Of a DNA stretch of 60,549 nucleotides, positions 58,557-60,549 are shown one piece after another. A program made the translations under genes and the position numbers. Positions within the stretch are counted from its first letter, which is position 1, and every line of letters begins with the position of its first letter. The stretch is from Gemmatimonadota bacterium. GTDB lineage: Bacteria; Gemmatimonadota; Gemmatimonadetes; Gemmatimonadales; Gemmatimonadaceae. The notes beneath the pieces were generated by a model, which was given only the letters and a program-made list of their open reading frames with translations, made no database searches and was not told where the DNA came from. The stretch is taken from positions 1-60,549 of the forward strand of contig JAQBYI010000017.1 of the NCBI GenBank assembly GCA_027622655.1, given 5' to 3'.

Positions 58557-58796
58557 TTAGTACGCGCCCATCGAAAAGGCCACTGAAAGGAACGATTGGT
58601 AGAAGGGCGGGCGGACACGTATGCCGCAAAGCCACGCAAGACGGTACAGCGGCGGGGCTGATGTCATCGGATTCACTCCTTGCGTCTTGAGAGAGGCCGC
58701 GATGTCAAGCATACGCTGACGATAGCTGGTGCTCATTACCAGTTTCCAAATGTTGCGAGAAGTCTGCTTCCACCGTTCCGGTCTAAGTGACCGCAA
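58557..58796 (-). pseudogene. DUF6404-like small membrane protein fragment
   Basis: The 79-codon frame includes SLKTQGVNPMTSAPPLYRLA followed by WLCGIRVRPPFYQSFLSVAFSMG, which resembles the DUF6404 pattern (APPLYRLLxxLGxxVxPPxFxSFxxxxxFMG). It ends soon after the first hydrophobic segment, whereas the family has a second one, so it looks cut. The assignment is from memory of the motif only. Confidence 0.35.
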
Positions 58797-58835
58797 GGCC
58801 GGGGCGTCCTTTTCGTGGACGATAGCGTCAGAGAA

Positions 58836-59659
58836 TCAGGCGGGACGCTTGAGACCACCTTTCTGTAGCGCCGTCATGGCCGTGGTCATCATGCCGGCCA
58901 GGTCGGAGACGTTGCTGGGGATCACCAGGGTGTTGGATAGTTTTGCCAGGTTGCCGAATTCCTTGATGTACTGCTCCGCAACCCGCAGGTTGGCGGCGTC
59001 CGAGCCGCCTGGAAGCTGCAGCTCTTGGGCGATGGCCCGCAGGCCCTCGGCGGTGGCGGTGGCGATGGACAGAATCTCTTGGGCCTGGCCTTTGGCCTCA
59101 TTGATCTTGCGCTGCATTTCCCCTTCTGAACGCAGAATCGCATCCTGACGTTCGCCTTCGGCACGATTGATGGTGGACTGGCGCAGGCCTTCAGAGGTGG
59201 CAATCGCCGCCCGCTTTTCCCGCTCCGCTGTCATCTGCGATTCCATCGCGATTTTCACCGATTGCGGCGGCAGTATGTCCTTCACCTCGTAACGCAGCAC
59301 CTTCACTCCCCAGGACTGGGCGGCCTCATCGATGGAGGCGACTACCTGGGTATTGATGGTCTCCCTCTCCTCGAAGGTTTTGTCGAGGTCGATAGCCCGT
59401 CCACCGCTACCGTGACATTGTCCTTGGTGATACAGGTCTGACTGGGGATGTCGAAGACCTCCTCCTTGAGCACGAAACGGTAGGCAATCCGGTCCAGGAA
59501 AGGAATCAGGAGATGAAAGCCGGCACTCAGGGTGTCGTTGTATTTGCCCAGGCGTTCCACAACGAACTCGCTTTTCTGGGGAACGACGACGGCGGTTTTC
59601 AGCAGAATGAAGACGACCAGGGCGGCGAGCAGGCCAACAGCAATCAATGGCGCGTTCAT
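58836..59659 (-). pseudogene. SPFH/stomatin-like protein (QmcA-type) with internal deletion
   Basis: The 5' part (59659 to about 59400) reads MNAPLIAVGLLAALVVFILL, then VVPQKSEFVVERLGKYNDTL and ITKDNVTVAVDG, after which the frame turns to nonsense (STSTKPSRRGRP) and stops. The 3' part resumes in another frame with LDKTFEERETINTQVVASIDEAAQSWGVKVLRYEVKDILPPQ and continues normally to its end at 58836. About 40 residues present in family members (the YLQVxDxxKASYGI...TTMRSEIGK stretch) are absent, so roughly 120 bases were deleted with a frame change. It pairs with NfeD upstream. The style is proteobacterial. Confidence 0.75.
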
Positions 59660-59666
59660 CGGCAGA

Positions 59667-60125
59667 TTATCCTTGGATGGAAGTGACGGATTTGACGCAA
59701 TAGACCTGCCGGGACGAATCGGCGTAGCCTACGATTTCAACAATGGCATCTGCTTCAATGCACTCCCCGGCGGTAGCATACCAGTCGGAGCCGCGGTAGC
59801 GAATCCGGCCCCGCTCTGCCGGGCTGATGGCCTTGATCACCGGAACCCGAATACCCACGGGAGAGTCATCGAAGTTGTCCCGCTGACGGCTTGAAGAGTC
59901 CCCGCGAAAGACGCGGCTCATCCATCGCCGCAGCAGCAGCAGGGAGGCCATGGAGGAAAGGAGGAAAATCAGGATCTGCTGAGTGAAGCTTGGGTCAAAC
60001 AGCAGCAGCACGGCGGAGGTCACCAGACTGCCGATGCTGAAGAAGATCAGGATTAGGCCGGGCATGGCCATTTCCAGAAAGGCCAGGGCCAGGGCCAGGA
60101 GAAACCATATCAGCCAGGGTGCCAT
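59667..60125 (-). CDS. NfeD-like membrane protein (YbbK type)
   Basis: The 152-residue protein has N-terminal hydrophobic helices (APWLIWFLLALALAFLEMAM and PGLILIFFSIGSLVTSAVLLLF) and a C-terminal OB-fold domain (GRIRYRGSDWYATAGECIEADAIVEIVG) that marks NfeD proteins. NfeD and stomatin partners are usually adjacent, as here with the SPFH pseudogene seven bases downstream; they act together in membrane quality or fluidity control. Base composition and codon use differ from the chromosome to the left. Confidence 0.85.
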   Translation of the reverse strand: MAPWLIWFLLALALAFLEMAMPGLILIFFSIGSLVTSAVLLLFDPSFTQQILIFLLSSMASLLLLRRWMSRVFRGDSSSRQRDNFDDSPVGIRVPVIKAISPAERGRIRYRGSDWYATAGECIEADAIVEIVGYADSSRQVYCVKSVTSIQG

Positions 60126-60317
60126 AATCTGCCGGAATCCTTTCTGCGTTCGGGTGGAAAGGGAAACGGGAGGTCTGTTGACGAGTCACCGGAACACGAG
60201 CCAGTGGCGATCGCTGCTACTAGGCAGGCGAGTCCTCTGGTAATCCGATGATCTCTTCGCACTGGGTCGCCTCGCGGTGTCAGCTCATCTCCGCCTAATC
60301 CTCCAGCGGGAGGTTAC

Positions 60318-60549
60318 TCACGATGAAAGTTGGAGTGGTGTCGTCTCGCGAACGTACAGACGAGTTCCATGTCGCGAAAGAGGCCTAGGGCGTTCATGCA
60401 GTAAAACGGTCAGGAGCCTGGCGCCGCCCCTCGCGCGTCCGTGCGCGCGCGGCACGTGGACGGCGAGCTTCTGATCAGCGAGAAAGACGGACCCGCGTTG
60501 GCCGCCCCATCGCACGAGGGCCGAGGGGCCGTCGCCATGGGCATAGCGC
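60318..60549 (-). mobile_element. IS256-like transposase N-terminal fragment, runs off the window
   Basis: The minus strand from 60548 reads RYAHGDGPSALVRWGGQRGS and then VFLADQKLAVHVPRAHGRAR, resembling the N-terminal region of IS256-family transposases (WGxQxGSVxLADQKxxVxVPRVR). The later part decays and ends. The region 60126-60317 between it and NfeD holds nothing I can identify. Confidence 0.5.

Overview
The window is one stretch of a GC-rich, Gram-negative bacterial chromosome, followed by about 5 kb of patchwork DNA at the right end. The gene mix fits a Gemmatimonadota-type organism: secreted S9 peptidases with AQ-type signal peptides, a Ser/Thr kinase fused to a TolB-like/tetratricopeptide tail, a TonB receptor with an N-terminal carboxypeptidase-regulatory-like domain, DUF4956, DUF2203 and a cysteine-desulfurase-like protein. 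This assignment is by gene content only.

Layout. 0.1-6.7 kb: ABC exporter, small lipoprotein, lactate permease, GspF/PilC-like membrane protein, M28 peptidase, acyltransferase. 6.8-12.6 kb: a two-TM protein, a hybrid histidine kinase broken by an in-frame TAG, and a DUF4956 / CotH-like / DUF481 trio. 12.6-20.2 kb: DPP-IV-type peptidase, type IV pilin with terminator, tRNA-Gln, YfiT/DinB protein, tRNA-Ala, threonine-dehydratase-like enzyme, RNase Z, DUF2203, acyl-CoA thioesterase. 20-26.5 kb: secreted hypothetical, cysteine-desulfurase-like protein, 3-hydroxyisobutyrate-dehydrogenase-like protein, MgtE, EamA transporter. 26.5-34.2 kb: acyl-CoA dehydrogenase, SURF1, DUF72, a second PLP dehydratase, then an SPFH / ribbon-helix-helix / alpha-beta-hydrolase cluster.

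34.2-42.3 kb is the most coherent system. It holds a DtxR/MntR-type regulator, UspA and Nramp transporter (one operon), then a porin, Rieske lipoprotein and di-haem c-type oxidoreductase (a second operon), and a divergent TonB receptor. The two operons share an almost identical palindrome, AGTTAGTACGT(A/G)CTAA, placed on the predicted promoters. The mntH promoter geometry predicts a leaderless mRNA. I infer one metal-responsive regulon for metal handling across both membranes.

42.3-55.3 kb: kinase/TPR protein, large S9 peptidase, PAP2, NUDIX, dicarboxylate symporter, glycosyltransferase, HAD phosphatase, and a DNA methyltransferase that stops before its catalytic NPPY motif. From about 55.32 kb to the end the sequence is a mosaic: non-coding DNA, a broken sialidase, a Tat sulfatase, transposase fragments (IS3-like and IS256-like), and an NfeD/SPFH pair whose SPFH gene has an internal deletion. 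This is either a degraded transferred island or a contig-end assembly problem.

Several non-coding repeats are notable. Three intergenic arrays have exactly 11-bp units (15.18, 23.88 and 51.52 kb). A ~95-bp interspersed repeat occurs three times in 1.6 kb and supplies the stop codons of two genes. A second palindromic family (core TACTGCGGAACCGCGG) recurs at 39.9, 45.4, 48.65 and 48.85 kb.
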